Source of the DNA: RI-153 sp963752935
Lineage (GTDB): Bacteria; Chloroflexota; Anaerolineae; Caldilineales; Caldilineaceae
Direction of reading: 5' to 3'
Assembly (NCBI GenBank): GCA_963752935.1
Contig: CAVWAL010000023.1
Location: 806,001 to 870,000 of the forward strand
Length of the DNA: 64,000 bases
This document shows positions 52,984 to 64,000 of this stretch, piece after piece. The position numbers were made by a program, and so were the translations under genes. Every line of letters starts with the position of its first letter. Within the stretch, counting starts at the first letter, position 1. Below the pieces are notes generated by a model. The model searched no databases. It saw nothing but the letters and a program-made list of their open reading frames with translations, and had not been told where the DNA came from.

Positions 52984-54159
52984 TCACCCGGCCAGTTTGG
53001 GATTGTCGGAGTAGGTCGTAGTCACCGTCACCGGCTGTGGACGGATCACGCGCAGCCGGTAGTTAACAAAGACGTTGGCGCCGAGCACAAAGAAGAGGAT
53101 TGAGCCCTGCAGCACGCCTGAGACGGCCGCAGGCAGCCCCATGCTGATCTGTAGCTGATCGCCGCCCGTAGTTAACCCGGCCAACAGCACACTGACAAGG
53201 ATAACAGCCCACGGGTTGAGTTTGGCCAGCCAGGCGACGATAATGGCTGTAAAGCCATCGCCGACGGCAATCCCGTTTTGCAGTCGGTGGGCAACACCCG
53301 CTACCTGGCTGAAGCCGGCCAGCCCGGCCAGCCCGCCGCTGATCATCATGACCAGTATGACATTGCGGGCAATATCCATGCCGGCGTAGCGAGCAGCTCG
53401 CGGGTTCTCGCCGATCACTTTAATCTCCAGGCCCCACTTGGTCCGCGACAGTATCAGCCAGATCACAGCGGCGGCCACAAGCGCAATCACAATTCCAAAG
53501 TGGACACGCCCAAGCTGCAGGCTATACGATCCGAGGTCGATGGGCGGAATACGGATTAGCCAGCTTTCGCGGGGGAACTGTGCTGTGCCAGGAAAACCAA
53601 ACCCGGCGGGATCTTTCCACGGGCCGGTGTAAAGGTATTGCATCCAAAGCAGGGCCACGTAGTTTAACATCAAGGTGGTAATGATTTCGTTGACACGCAG
53701 ATAGGCCTTTAGCACCCCGGGAATGACACCCCAAATTGCTCCGGCGATGAATGCAGCCAGGATCATCAGCGGTAGCAAGAGCCAATTCGGAAGACCACCG
53801 ATCATTCCGGGCAAGAAGAGTGCGACCCATGTGGCGGCGATGGCGCCCCACACAAGTTGTCCTTCGGCGCCGATGTTCCAGAAGAGCATGCGAAACGCGA
53901 TGGCGACGGCCAGACCGGCCAGCATCAAAGGAATCGCTTTCAGCAGCGTTTCATTCAGCGCATAAGATTGGCCCGACATAAATTCGGCCCATGTGCCGAA
54001 AGCCCCACGCCACATCGCCTGATAGGTTGCCAATGGATCTGCGCCAAAGATCAGCAGCAACAGTGCACAGAAGATCAGGGCCAACCCGATCGCGATCACA
54101 GGCACTAAGAGCTCGGCGACGCGTGAACGTTGTAATCGCTTTTCAAGGACGAATCGCAT
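52984..54159 (-). CDS. ABC transporter permease, nucleoside/BMP type (first subunit)
   Basis: A 391-residue permease of the YufP/NupP-like subunit, with about nine to ten helices. FGTWAEFMSGQSYALNETLLKAIPLMLAGLAVAIAFR and FWNIGAEGQLVWGAI are family patterns; IKVIGENPRAARYAGMDI is the ATPase-contact loop. With the following permease gene it would make the membrane core of a nucleoside importer, which fits with cdd (cytidine deaminase) nearby. The histidine-kinase gene ends only 14 bases upstream of its start codon, so the three may share a transcript. Confidence 0.9.
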   Translation of the reverse strand: MRFVLEKRLQRSRVAELLVPVIAIGLALIFCALLLLIFGADPLATYQAMWRGAFGTWAEFMSGQSYALNETLLKAIPLMLAGLAVAIAFRMLFWNIGAEGQLVWGAIAATWVALFLPGMIGGLPNWLLLPLMILAAFIAGAIWGVIPGVLKAYLRVNEIITTLMLNYVALLWMQYLYTGPWKDPAGFGFPGTAQFPRESWLIRIPPIDLGSYSLQLGRVHFGIVIALVAAAVIWLILSRTKWGLEIKVIGENPRAARYAGMDIARNVILVMMISGGLAGLAGFSQVAGVAHRLQNGIAVGDGFTAIIVAWLAKLNPWAVILVSVLLAGLTTGGDQLQISMGLPAAVSGVLQGSILFFVLGANVFVNYRLRVIRPQPVTVTTTYSDNPKLAG

Positions 54160-54173
54160 ACATCTGTACCTCG

Positions 54174-55862
54174 CTACGGAATCTCGTTGTTGCTCTGATC
54201 TTCATCAACCGGCAAAGCGACGAAAAAGGTGGTTCCTTTACCCAGTTCACTGCGCGCCCAGATTTCGCCCTCATGTGCTTCTACAATGGCGTTGATCAAA
54301 AAAAGGCCGATCCCTACCCCGGCGGTGCTGCGGCGGAGGCCGCTGTCCACCCGGTAAAAGCGCTCAAAGATCTTGGGGATCTCAGACTCTGGAATGCCGA
54401 TGCCTTCATCGGCCACGTAGATCACGACGCGCCGACCACCATCCTTGCGCTGTGGATCATCTTCTACCCACCCACCTATCCTGATAGCGCCGCCCTCAGG
54501 CGAATACTTGATTGCGTTGCTTAGCAGGTTTGTAAACACTTGACGCAGTCGATCTTCGTCACCGGATACAAACGGGAAGTTTTCGGGTAGATCGACTGCG
54601 ATCTGATGGCGTGTTGTCTGCGTGCGGTAGTCCTGGGCAACACGCATCAGCAGCCGATAGAGATTGACGTCGGAAATATCCAGCCGCAGCCCCCCGGCCT
54701 GGATTCGACTGACATCGAGGAGGTTATTGATCAGTGCTTCCAGCCGATCCGCTTCCTCTTCGATGATCTGAAGCCCCTGGTGTGCGACATCTTTATCCCA
54801 GGCCGCATCCGGACGAGCCAGCGTCTGGGCATACCCTTTGATAATGGCGACCGGCGTTTTCAGTTCGTGGCTCATGACAGAGACGAAGGTAGACTTCATC
54901 TCCTCTTCTTCACGGAAGCGGGTAATGTCGAGAACATTGGCGATGATATTAACCAGTTGATCGTTTTCATCGGTCAGCGGTGTATAGGTGACTGCCACCG
55001 AAATATGTCCGCCCCCGGGGCGGACGAGATCGCCTTCACAGCGCAGATTTCCCTCGGCGTCGAGCTGCAATTCGCTGTCTTCGCTGCACAGGTGGTCACC
55101 CACCACGTTTTGAAGGTTCAGGAGTTGCTCGCAAGATTTGCCGATAGCATCCTGTGGCGAGATGCCCGTCATGGCCGCCAGGGCCTGGTTGATCACCTGC
55201 ACATGACGGCTGGGCGAGAGAATCATAATGCCATTTGCACTGTTCTCTACGATGGTCGCCAATCGGCTGCGTTCGGTCAAAAGTTGTTGGTAGAGCCGAG
55301 CATTGCGGACGGCGATGGCCGCTTGATAGGCAAACCCTTGTAAGAATTGCCAGTCAAGCTGCGTAAAGGCGTTGTCACCCCGAAATAAGAAAATGACGCC
55401 CAGTACTTCTTCCTCAAAGAGCAGCGGAAGACCTAAAACCTGGCCAAGCTGATGCCCGAGGTTGTCTTCGACCATCTGCACACGCCGCTCAAGTTCTTGC
55501 CGGTAGAGTTCGCCCGATACGGTAAACGTTCCACCTTCACCGAAGGCGTCTTCGGCCGAATCTGTGATCGGCCATGCGTTCAGCAGTGGACGAAACGCAG
55601 GGAGAAGCTGCGGGGGGATGCCATAGGCGGCACGAATGCGAAAGTGCGTCCTTTCTTCGAGGACTTCACCGTCAATGATGTTGGGGGTATCATCATTCAA
55701 AACGATCAACCCGGCAGGTGAGGCAACCATCTCTGCTGCACTGGCCAGGATGAGTTTGAGCAAACTTGGCAGGTCGAGGCGAGAGGTCATCGCCCGGGTG
55801 ATCCGCAGTAAATACTCTCGCTGCCTGAGTTGGTAGGTGGCCATCAACGCCGGGACATTCAT
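54174..55862 (-). CDS. GAF/PAS sensor histidine kinase
   Basis: A 562-residue cytoplasmic kinase without transmembrane helices. The N-terminal region (about 25-195) is a GAF domain (LLKLILASAAEMVASPAGLIVLND; LGQVLGLPLLFEEEVLGVIFLF). A PAS domain follows (VENSANGIMILSPSRHVQVINQALAAMTG) with a linking extension (VTYTPLTDENDQLVNI). The HisKA domain carries the phospho-accepting His in MSHELKTPVAIIKGYAQTL. The HATPase has NLLSNAIKYSPEGGAI (N box), VADEGIGIPESEIPKIFERFYR (G1/F) and GVGIGLFLI (G2). The signal is unknown, and no response regulator is adjacent. The ATG at 55862 was chosen; a TTG at 55919 or an ATG at 55844 are alternatives. A dispersed repeat lies directly upstream. Confidence 0.9.
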   Translation of the reverse strand: MNVPALMATYQLRQREYLLRITRAMTSRLDLPSLLKLILASAAEMVASPAGLIVLNDDTPNIIDGEVLEERTHFRIRAAYGIPPQLLPAFRPLLNAWPITDSAEDAFGEGGTFTVSGELYRQELERRVQMVEDNLGHQLGQVLGLPLLFEEEVLGVIFLFRGDNAFTQLDWQFLQGFAYQAAIAVRNARLYQQLLTERSRLATIVENSANGIMILSPSRHVQVINQALAAMTGISPQDAIGKSCEQLLNLQNVVGDHLCSEDSELQLDAEGNLRCEGDLVRPGGGHISVAVTYTPLTDENDQLVNIIANVLDITRFREEEEMKSTFVSVMSHELKTPVAIIKGYAQTLARPDAAWDKDVAHQGLQIIEEEADRLEALINNLLDVSRIQAGGLRLDISDVNLYRLLMRVAQDYRTQTTRHQIAVDLPENFPFVSGDEDRLRQVFTNLLSNAIKYSPEGGAIRIGGWVEDDPQRKDGGRRVVIYVADEGIGIPESEIPKIFERFYRVDSGLRRSTAGVGIGLFLINAIVEAHEGEIWARSELGKGTTFFVALPVDEDQSNNEIP

Positions 55863-55920
55863 GGCCGAACGATAACACGAGAGACAGGCAAAGTCAACGA
55901 AACTGGGATTGCGGAGCAAT

Positions 55921-56055
55921 TCTAAATTTGGATTGACCAGGGGGACTAGCGCCGGTTGAGTAGCAGCGCTTCAGAAAGCGGGTCTGCGAGGCGTATCGAA
56001 ACCCAAGCGGGTTCAACGACGAGATCGCGTAGACCTGCTTTCTGAAGCGGACCCG
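55921..56055 (+). repeat. dispersed repeat with internal hairpin, longer copy
   Basis: 55921-56010 matches the minus strand of 38588-38663 with an extra insert near 55965-55980. CGCTTCAGAAAGCGGGTCTG (from 55967) is complementary to AGACCTGCTTTCTGAAGCG (about 56031-56049), giving an ~80-base cruciform. It occupies the gap upstream of the histidine-kinase gene. The rest of the gap to 56160 shows nothing recognisable. Confidence 0.7.
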
Positions 56056-56160
56056 ACCTCGGCGGTCGGCTCGCTCCCTTGATTTCGTTTGGTACAGGCG
56101 TTGCGCCATAACGCTGCGCACTCAATCGGCGGTCGCTAACCCCGGTTTGCCGTTTATCGT

Positions 56161-56287
56161 GTCAACGGTTAAGTGATGGCAATTCCGTAGGGGCGCTGCT
56201 TGCTGCGCCCACAGTGTGCCGGGCGCAGCAAGCAGCGCCCCTACCGATCAAATCACGCTTTCGGCGCTCCTCGCCGCCGCATCACTA
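56161..56287 (+). repeat. 127-bp dispersed palindromic repeat, copy B
   Basis: Same length and orientation as copy A (9598-9724), differing at two positions by hand alignment. It ends 21 bases before the cdd stop codon, again just 3' of a minus-strand gene. Confidence 0.85.
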
Positions 56288-56308
56288 CGTTATTTGTGGA
56301 CAGTTAAG

Positions 56309-56731
56309 TTACTCAGTGACCAGGTTTTCCGGTGCGAACGAGTCGGGGAGAAGGGCGCGGACGGTGCTGACACGGTAATTGCCGTGGGCGTCGGCGATGA
56401 AGACATCCATGCTCGGTCCCAGTTCTGCCATGACCTGACGACAGGCGCCACAGGGCGATCCACCGTTTTCAGTGGCCACGGCAATGGCGGCGAAGGAACG
56501 TTTGCCTTGAGCGACGGCAGAGGTGAGGGCTACGCGTTCGGCACAGATAGTCGACGGATAGGCGGCATTCTCGACATTGCAGCCGACAAACACTTCACCC
56601 TCTGTGGTGAGTACGGCCGCACCCACATGATATCCACTGTAGGGCGCATAGGCCCGTTCACGAACGGCCAATGCTGCTTGAACTAGCGTTTCTGGTGAAA
56701 CTGAATCTGGCGAAGAAGTGTGTGTGGTCAC
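56309..56731 (-). CDS. cdd: cytidine deaminase
   Basis: A 140-residue homotetramer-type zinc deaminase converting cytidine or deoxycytidine to uridine forms. The zinc site is complete: STICAERVAL (Cys-Ala-Glu with the catalytic Glu) and SPCGACRQVM (PCxxC). AYAPYSGYHVGAAVLT at the N-terminus is the usual substrate loop. The first 15 residues (MTTHTSSPDSVSPET) are an extra polar tail. It follows the CBS/CorC gene by 17 bases on the same strand, so it is probably the second gene of that transcript. It fits the nucleoside-permease genes further along. Confidence 0.95.
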   Translation of the reverse strand: MTTHTSSPDSVSPETLVQAALAVRERAYAPYSGYHVGAAVLTTEGEVFVGCNVENAAYPSTICAERVALTSAVAQGKRSFAAIAVATENGGSPCGACRQVMAELGPSMDVFIADAHGNYRVSTVRALLPDSFAPENLVTE

Positions 56732-56748
56732 GGGAAAGAAGGATTCCT

Positions 56749-58113
56749 TCAGGTCATGGAACGTAAGAACGAATTGCCGGAATTTTCCGTCTCTTGCCTG
56801 CCATTGACGGTATCCGATGCAGACATGGCAAGGTCACCTTCTGGCAGGGTGACGGGTTCGTGCCACTCCACGCGCACTTGCCCAACACGACGTGCATCAA
56901 CGGAGAGGACAGAGAAGCGACGATCTGCATACTCGATGGTTTCGCCCTGTTCGGGCACGCGACCGAGTTGGTTGTAGACGAAGCCGCCGAGCGTGTCGAC
57001 ATCGTTTTCTTCTGTCAAATCTACGCCAATCAACTCAGAGACGGTCTCCAAGTCAATCCGGGCATTGAACAGAAAAGTTGTGGGCGCGAGCTGCTGATAG
57101 TTCGGCTTTTCGCTGTCATACTCATCCTGGATCTCGCCGACAATCTCTTCGAGCAGATCTTCAATTGTCACCAAACCAGCAGTACCACCATACTCATCTA
57201 CCACAACGGCCGCATGAACCCGCCGGATCTGCATATCGTGAAAAAGCTCATCGAGCTTCTTGCTTTCGGGTACGAAGTAGGCTTTGCGCAGTAATTGACG
57301 CAGCGGCGCATTGTGCTGCCCTTCACGAAAACAGCGCAGTAGATCTTTAGCGTAAAGGAAACCAATGATGTGATCAATGCTCTCTTCGTAGACGGGAATC
57401 CGGCTGTGTCCCATTTTGATGATCAGATCTAGGGCTTCGTTGATGGGGGTCTCTACATCGAGGGCGATCACATCGAGCCTGGGGACCATGATTTCGCGCA
57501 CGATGGTCTCACCCAGTTCAAAGATGCTGGCGATCATCTGCTTTTCATCTTCTTCGATGACGCCCTCTCCCTCACCCATATTCATGAGGTACCGTAGACC
57601 GTCCTCACTGAGGAAGATGCTTTGGGCGGTGACATCTTTGGTCTCGCCACGCGATTGAACGCCGACCCACTGCAAAACAGTGGAAAACGGAAGGAGTATC
57701 AGGGAAAGCCAGCGCACCGGAGATCCGAGGGCGAGCGCAACCTTTTCTGAAGAGCGTAAGGTGATTGCCCGGCTGGCAATCTGCGTCAATGCCAGCCCAA
57801 AGCAGAGCGCGCCAAAGAGCAAAAGATTGTCTCCCCAGGACCATTCCTGTTGCAGCACGAGCCAGAAGGCAGCCGCACCGCTGGCCACGTAGGCAATACT
57901 TTTTAGCAGCATCAGCGTCGACAAGAAGCGCGCTGGATCCTTTAGCAAGGTATCGAGCACTTTGGCTCGGTCCACGTTGCCGTCAATCAACTGTCTGACG
58001 CGGCTCCGTGTAGTTGAAGCAAGCGAGACTTCGGCCGCTGCCACAAATGCGATGGTGCCTGTGGCAGCAATCAGCACGAGTAGTGCTGAGGCAGACTCAA
58101 CTTCCACAAACAA
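56749..58113 (-). CDS. CNNM/CorC-type membrane protein with CBS pair
   Basis: A 454-residue protein of the HlyC/CorC (YtfL/CNNM) family. An N-terminal DUF21 membrane domain (about 5-150) has three to four helices and the FVAAAEVSLASTTRSRVRQL motif. A cytoplasmic CBS-domain pair follows (EIMVPRLDVIALDVETPINEALDLIIKMGHSRIPVYEESIDHIIGFLYAKDLL; VVVDEYGGTAGLVTIEDLLEEIVGEI). A C-terminal CorC_HlyC domain follows (LDTLGGFVYNQLGRVPEQG type). Members are linked to magnesium or cobalt handling; the older haemolysin label is misleading. cdd follows by 17 bases. An incomplete, inverted repeat lies in its 5' gap. Confidence 0.92.
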   Translation of the reverse strand: MFVEVESASALLVLIAATGTIAFVAAAEVSLASTTRSRVRQLIDGNVDRAKVLDTLLKDPARFLSTLMLLKSIAYVASGAAAFWLVLQQEWSWGDNLLLFGALCFGLALTQIASRAITLRSSEKVALALGSPVRWLSLILLPFSTVLQWVGVQSRGETKDVTAQSIFLSEDGLRYLMNMGEGEGVIEEDEKQMIASIFELGETIVREIMVPRLDVIALDVETPINEALDLIIKMGHSRIPVYEESIDHIIGFLYAKDLLRCFREGQHNAPLRQLLRKAYFVPESKKLDELFHDMQIRRVHAAVVVDEYGGTAGLVTIEDLLEEIVGEIQDEYDSEKPNYQQLAPTTFLFNARIDLETVSELIGVDLTEENDVDTLGGFVYNQLGRVPEQGETIEYADRRFSVLSVDARRVGQVRVEWHEPVTLPEGDLAMSASDTVNGRQETENSGNSFLRSMT

Positions 58114-58188
58114 CTCCTTTACTCACGCGCAAGAGTGCGCACCAACACTGCTCTTTTCAAGGCTTCAGGTAGAGTGTCGACCTATTTG

Positions 58189-58241
58189 CGCCGGGCGCAG
58201 CAAGCAGCGCCCCTACGCAATTGGCATCGCTTGACCGTTGA
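58189..58241 (-). repeat. partial inverted relative of the 127-bp repeat, copy C
   Basis: Read on the minus strand, GTCAACGGTCAAGCGATGCC, then GCGTAGGGGCGCTGCTTGCTG and CGCCCGGC match the left half of copies A and B, with a few differences and without the right half. It lies 3' of glmU. Confidence 0.7.
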
Positions 58242-58269
58242 CATGACACTAACCTGATGCGAGAGCAAA

Positions 58270-59625
58270 CTACTCGGTTCGAGCAGGGGCCGGTCGAGCC
58301 GGCACGCCATAAACGAGCGTATCTTCATCGACATCCCGAGTCACCACAGACCCGGCGCCGGTACGTGCGTTGTGGCCTAGATGCACCGGTGCGATTAAGA
58401 GCGTATCGCTGCCCAGGAAGACGTTGTCATCCAGTATGGTACGGTTTTTCTTCACGCCATTGAAATTACAGGTAATCGTTCCTGCGCCGATGTTCACATT
58501 TTCGCCCACGGTGGCGTCGCCAATATAGCTGAAATGTCCCATCTTGGTGCCGGCGCCCAGGTAACTGTTCTTCACCTCGCCAAAATTGCCCATGTGGACG
58601 CCAGGTCCTAAATGTGCGCCTTTACGGAGATGACCAAATGGGCCGATTTCGCTGCCTTCCTCCATCTGCGCTTCTTCGATGAGGGAATATTCGACGCGGC
58701 AGCCGGTGGCGATGCGGCTGTCCACGATACGGCTGTTGGGGCCAATCTGACAATCTTCCCCGATCTGGGTTGTGCCTTCTAGATGGCAGCCGGGCAGAAC
58801 GACCGTATCTTGCCCAATTTGCACTGTATCCTCGATGTAGGTCGCAGCGGGGTCCATGATAGAGACACCGGCAGCCATGTGCCTTTCGAGGATGCGCCGG
58901 CGCATGACGGCGGCAGCCTGCGCAAGGTGGCTGCGTGAATTGATCCCGTAGACCTCTTCGACGGGCGCCAGCATCGAAATAACACGCTGTCCTTGTCCGA
59001 CCGCGAGGGCAACCATATCCGTTAAAAAGTACTCACCCTTGGAACTGACCTGGAGTTTCGGCAGATTTTGCCAGAGCCAGTCGCCGTCAAAACAATAGAT
59101 GCCCGGGTTTAGTTCTCGAATTTGTAACTGAGCCGGTGTACAGTCTACTTCCTCCACTACTGCCTGTATTGCTCCCGACTCGTTTCGCACGATACGGCCA
59201 AACCCTTGCGGATCATCGCGTTCAATAGTCAGCATCGCTATTGCCAGGTCACCGGAAACAGCCTCTTGTGTGAACAGATCATGCAATTTTCTCAGGGTTG
59301 CCGGTTGCAGTAACGGCATGTCTGAGTAAAGAACAATCACGCGGTCAGCTTTGCCCTGCAAACTTGCAGACGCTTGCATAACGGCGTGCCCTGTGCCCAA
59401 CAATTCTGATTGTGTGGCATAGGAGACCCGTTCGCCCAACAGGGCACGGACTGCCTCTTGCCCATGGCCGACAACGACGACCGGCGGCACATCACTTACC
59501 GACTCACCGATCATAACAGACCATTCGACAAGAGGCCGCCCGGCCAATGGATGGAGAACCTTCGGCAATTTGGATTTCATACGCGTACCGTAGCCGGCCG
59601 CAAGGATCACCGTTGTCGTGGTCAT
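58270..59625 (-). CDS. glmU: bifunctional UDP-N-acetylglucosamine diphosphorylase / glucosamine-1-phosphate N-acetyltransferase
   Basis: A 451-residue bifunctional enzyme making UDP-GlcNAc for peptidoglycan and other glycans. Residues 1-230 form the uridylyltransferase (VILAAGYGTRMKSKLPKVLHPLAGRPLVEW; SELLGTGHAV; VLYSDMPLL). From about 250 a left-handed beta-helix acetyltransferase follows, with hexapeptide repeats such as IGQDTVVLPG and EIGPFGHLRKGAHLGPGVHMGNF, and the active-site stretch NIGAGTITCNFNGVKKNRT. Length agrees with the family (~456). The ATG at 59625 has GGGAG about nine bases upstream; the frame to 59697 would run through a terminator hairpin. The leader contains that hairpin and a short upstream frame. 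Confidence 0.96.
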   Translation of the reverse strand: MTTTTVILAAGYGTRMKSKLPKVLHPLAGRPLVEWSVMIGESVSDVPPVVVVGHGQEAVRALLGERVSYATQSELLGTGHAVMQASASLQGKADRVIVLYSDMPLLQPATLRKLHDLFTQEAVSGDLAIAMLTIERDDPQGFGRIVRNESGAIQAVVEEVDCTPAQLQIRELNPGIYCFDGDWLWQNLPKLQVSSKGEYFLTDMVALAVGQGQRVISMLAPVEEVYGINSRSHLAQAAAVMRRRILERHMAAGVSIMDPAATYIEDTVQIGQDTVVLPGCHLEGTTQIGEDCQIGPNSRIVDSRIATGCRVEYSLIEEAQMEEGSEIGPFGHLRKGAHLGPGVHMGNFGEVKNSYLGAGTKMGHFSYIGDATVGENVNIGAGTITCNFNGVKKNRTILDDNVFLGSDTLLIAPVHLGHNARTGAGSVVTRDVDEDTLVYGVPARPAPARTE

Positions 59626-59663
59626 ACTATCTACTCCCAAAATAGTTAAAAAGAGTGAAACGC

Positions 59664-59707
59664 AAAAAACCAGACACACTCTGGTCGTCTGGACCAAGCG
59701 TCTGGTT
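59664..59707 (-). terminator. terminator hairpin in the glmU leader / rRNA operon end
   Basis: On the minus strand AACCAGAC ... GTCTGGTT, with an inner TGGTC/GACCA hairpin, is followed by TTTTTTGCG. It is downstream of 5S rRNA and 39 bases upstream of the glmU start codon. It may end rRNA transcription or act as an attenuator. CCAGACG occurs twice before the 3' arm, so two alternative pairings are possible. Confidence 0.7.
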
Positions 59708-59854
59708 TCTGAAAAGCAACAAGTTGGACTGTGGGAACATCTGCATGCGAAGATCTAACGAGTCGACGGCAAATCGTTTTACATTAGATCCGGGTGGGTT
59801 GTCATCATCCATTGCTATTGTTGCGCAGTCCCTATAATCGATTAGTTGATGCGC

Positions 59855-59883
59855 AGTATATCACAGGTGGGAGAGGCAATAAA
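59855..59883 (-). promoter_or_regulatory. possible promoter of glmU
   Basis: On the minus strand TTTATT (59883-59878), a 17-base spacer and TATACT (59860-59855) preceded by TGA (extended -10). It lies between 5S rRNA and the hairpin at 59664-59707, so glmU transcripts would pass that hairpin. The remainder of the 354-base gap shows only the frame 59627-59812 discussed in the findings. Confidence 0.5.
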
Positions 59884-59979
59884 GTAGCAAATCCCCCCAT
59901 GAAACAGGAAAAAATGGACATTGCAGGTTACTTGTCTGTTTTTAGGATAAAAGAAACGACGGAGAGGGAGAGAAGGTTG

Positions 59980-60098
59980 AAGTTGGCGACGGTCTACTCT
60001 CGCAGAGGGTTACCCCTCGACTACCATCGACGCTGGTGGGCTTAACTTCCGGGTTCGAGATGGGACCGGGTGTACCCCCACCGCTCTTGTCACCAACA
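59980..60098 (-). rRNA. rrf: 5S ribosomal RNA
   Basis: The complement reads TTGGTGAC...GTCGCCAA at its ends (terminal helix) and contains CACCCGGTCCCATCTCGAACC and AAGTTAAGCCC, conserved 5S sequences. About 119 bases. Ends are set from the terminal helix and may be off by one or two bases. Confidence 0.93.
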
Positions 60099-60351
60099 AC
60101 AGCCTCTCTACCTCTGCCGTCGTTGCTTACTCACTCATTTCGATATTGCCTTCAGGTGGCTCAGGCTCTCATGTACTCAACGTACACACCCCCTACTCCC
60201 ACCAGCTACCTTCTCAGGCGCTCTCGCTCGCTCAGTCACGTGATAAGGCCAAAACCTCATAACGTCTTAACCTGATACGCTAAAAACTGTCTAGGATAGA
60301 AACATCTCGTTGTACTTCTCAGCAACCGGACAAGGTCGTGATTCTTATTTA

Positions 60352-63302
<2,951 letters not shown>

Positions 63303-63523
63303 CTAAGAACCACTCTTTCGTCCGGTGGACAAGATGTCTCCACCCCTTCTACTTACTCAGTCGTTTGGCTTTTCAGCCTCAAACCCTTTCAGCCTCCAGG
63401 GTCTTCCTCATCTTGCCTACTTTTTGAAGATGCTTCTATCCTATTCAGTTTTTAATGTACCAGGTCTTTGTCTGCCAGGTTTCACCCCGCCAGATTCGAC
63501 TCTGCTCGCTCCGCTTTCCGCAG

Positions 63524-63597
<74 letters not shown>

Positions 63598-63896
63598 TCG
63601 AAAGCGGTCTCCACTCCCCAAAAACTTTCTACGTCAGCCGTCTCACTTAGAAAATGCGCCGAGATGTTCCCATCTCCTGCGCATCTCTCTTCGCGTCCGG
63701 CTCTCGCGTCTGCTTCTGGTTTGTGGCTGCAGCTAATCTCTCGATTAACCGCTGAAGAGTGGTAAGGTAGCTACTCCCAAGTCTAGACCTTGGGGTCGAG
63801 GAGCTCAGTCTTTTGGTTCCACGCTTGTCTCAAGTCGCTTGTCTCGCTCGCGCTCCTTGACTCTCGCTTCCCCTCAACCGTCTCTCTCGTTCTCCC

Positions 63897-64000
<104 letters not shown>

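Noticed and set aside
63303..63523. tRNA-Ala in the 16S-23S spacer
   Set aside because: No second cloverleaf is visible between tRNA-Ile and 23S.

Overview
The window is a chromosomal segment of a moderately GC-rich bacterium whose genes look like those of a Chloroflexota member (Caldilineae/Anaerolineae-like). This placement is inferred from gene style: RNase J, a ThyX-type thymidylate synthase, tatA, membrane-anchored SH3 and LysM/M23 envelope proteins, large multi-membrane glycosyltransferases, many palindromic intergenic repeats, and no visible outer-membrane biogenesis genes. It is not a phylogenetic result. The partial 16S rRNA at the right edge would settle it. I see no transposase, phage gene or CRISPR array.

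Layout. 1-6300: 3' end of truD, a LON-domain protein, tRNA-Val(GAC), a threonine-type T-box leader in front of an M20 peptidase, an antiparallel hypothetical gene, a small membrane protein, thrS and an SDR oxidoreductase. 6300-10300: pncC and a THUMP-like methyltransferase (minus), an anchored coiled-coil protein (plus), rsmD (minus). 10355-17000: a minus-strand cluster of three large membrane glycosyltransferases, the last frameshifted. 17200-22000: tatA, recN with an overlapping NfeD-type protease, and an aldo/keto reductase. 22025-27445: a DUF3179 membrane gene with an in-frame UGA at a conserved cysteine, a rifampin-phosphotransferase-type dikinase with its TetR gene and operator, and a small membrane protein. 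27497-35105: thyX facing hisS, then GT2, SulP, a polyprenyl synthetase and tatD. 35223-41160: two phosphohexomutases, an AraC/O6-alkylguanine methyltransferase fusion and an ArsA-type ATPase. 41429-50422: an SH3 envelope protein, a Crp/Fnr regulator, RNase J, rho and a LysM/M23 peptidase. 50481-59625: fumC, two nucleoside-type ABC permeases, a GAF/PAS histidine kinase, cdd, a CBS/CorC protein and glmU. 59980-64000: an rRNA operon read leftwards (16S 3' end, tRNA-Ile, 23S, 5S).

Functional threads. Most genes are housekeeping. There is a nucleotide and cell-envelope theme: phosphohexomutases and glmU for sugar nucleotides, a polyprenyl synthetase for lipid carriers or quinones, several glycosyltransferases, M23/LysM and SH3 proteins, thyX, cdd and nucleoside permeases. 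There is also an RNA theme: thrS, hisS, truD, rsmD, RNase J, Rho, rRNA and tRNAs.

The points most worth following are the UGA-containing DUF3179 gene with a SECIS-like hairpin, the Thr T-box separated from thrS by other genes, several families of dispersed palindromic repeats placed at gene ends or just before Shine-Dalgarno sequences, and a lengthened ThyX. Start codons were often moved inside the longest open frame when a Shine-Dalgarno sequence or family alignment favoured it. Family assignments are from memory of motifs, without database searches.
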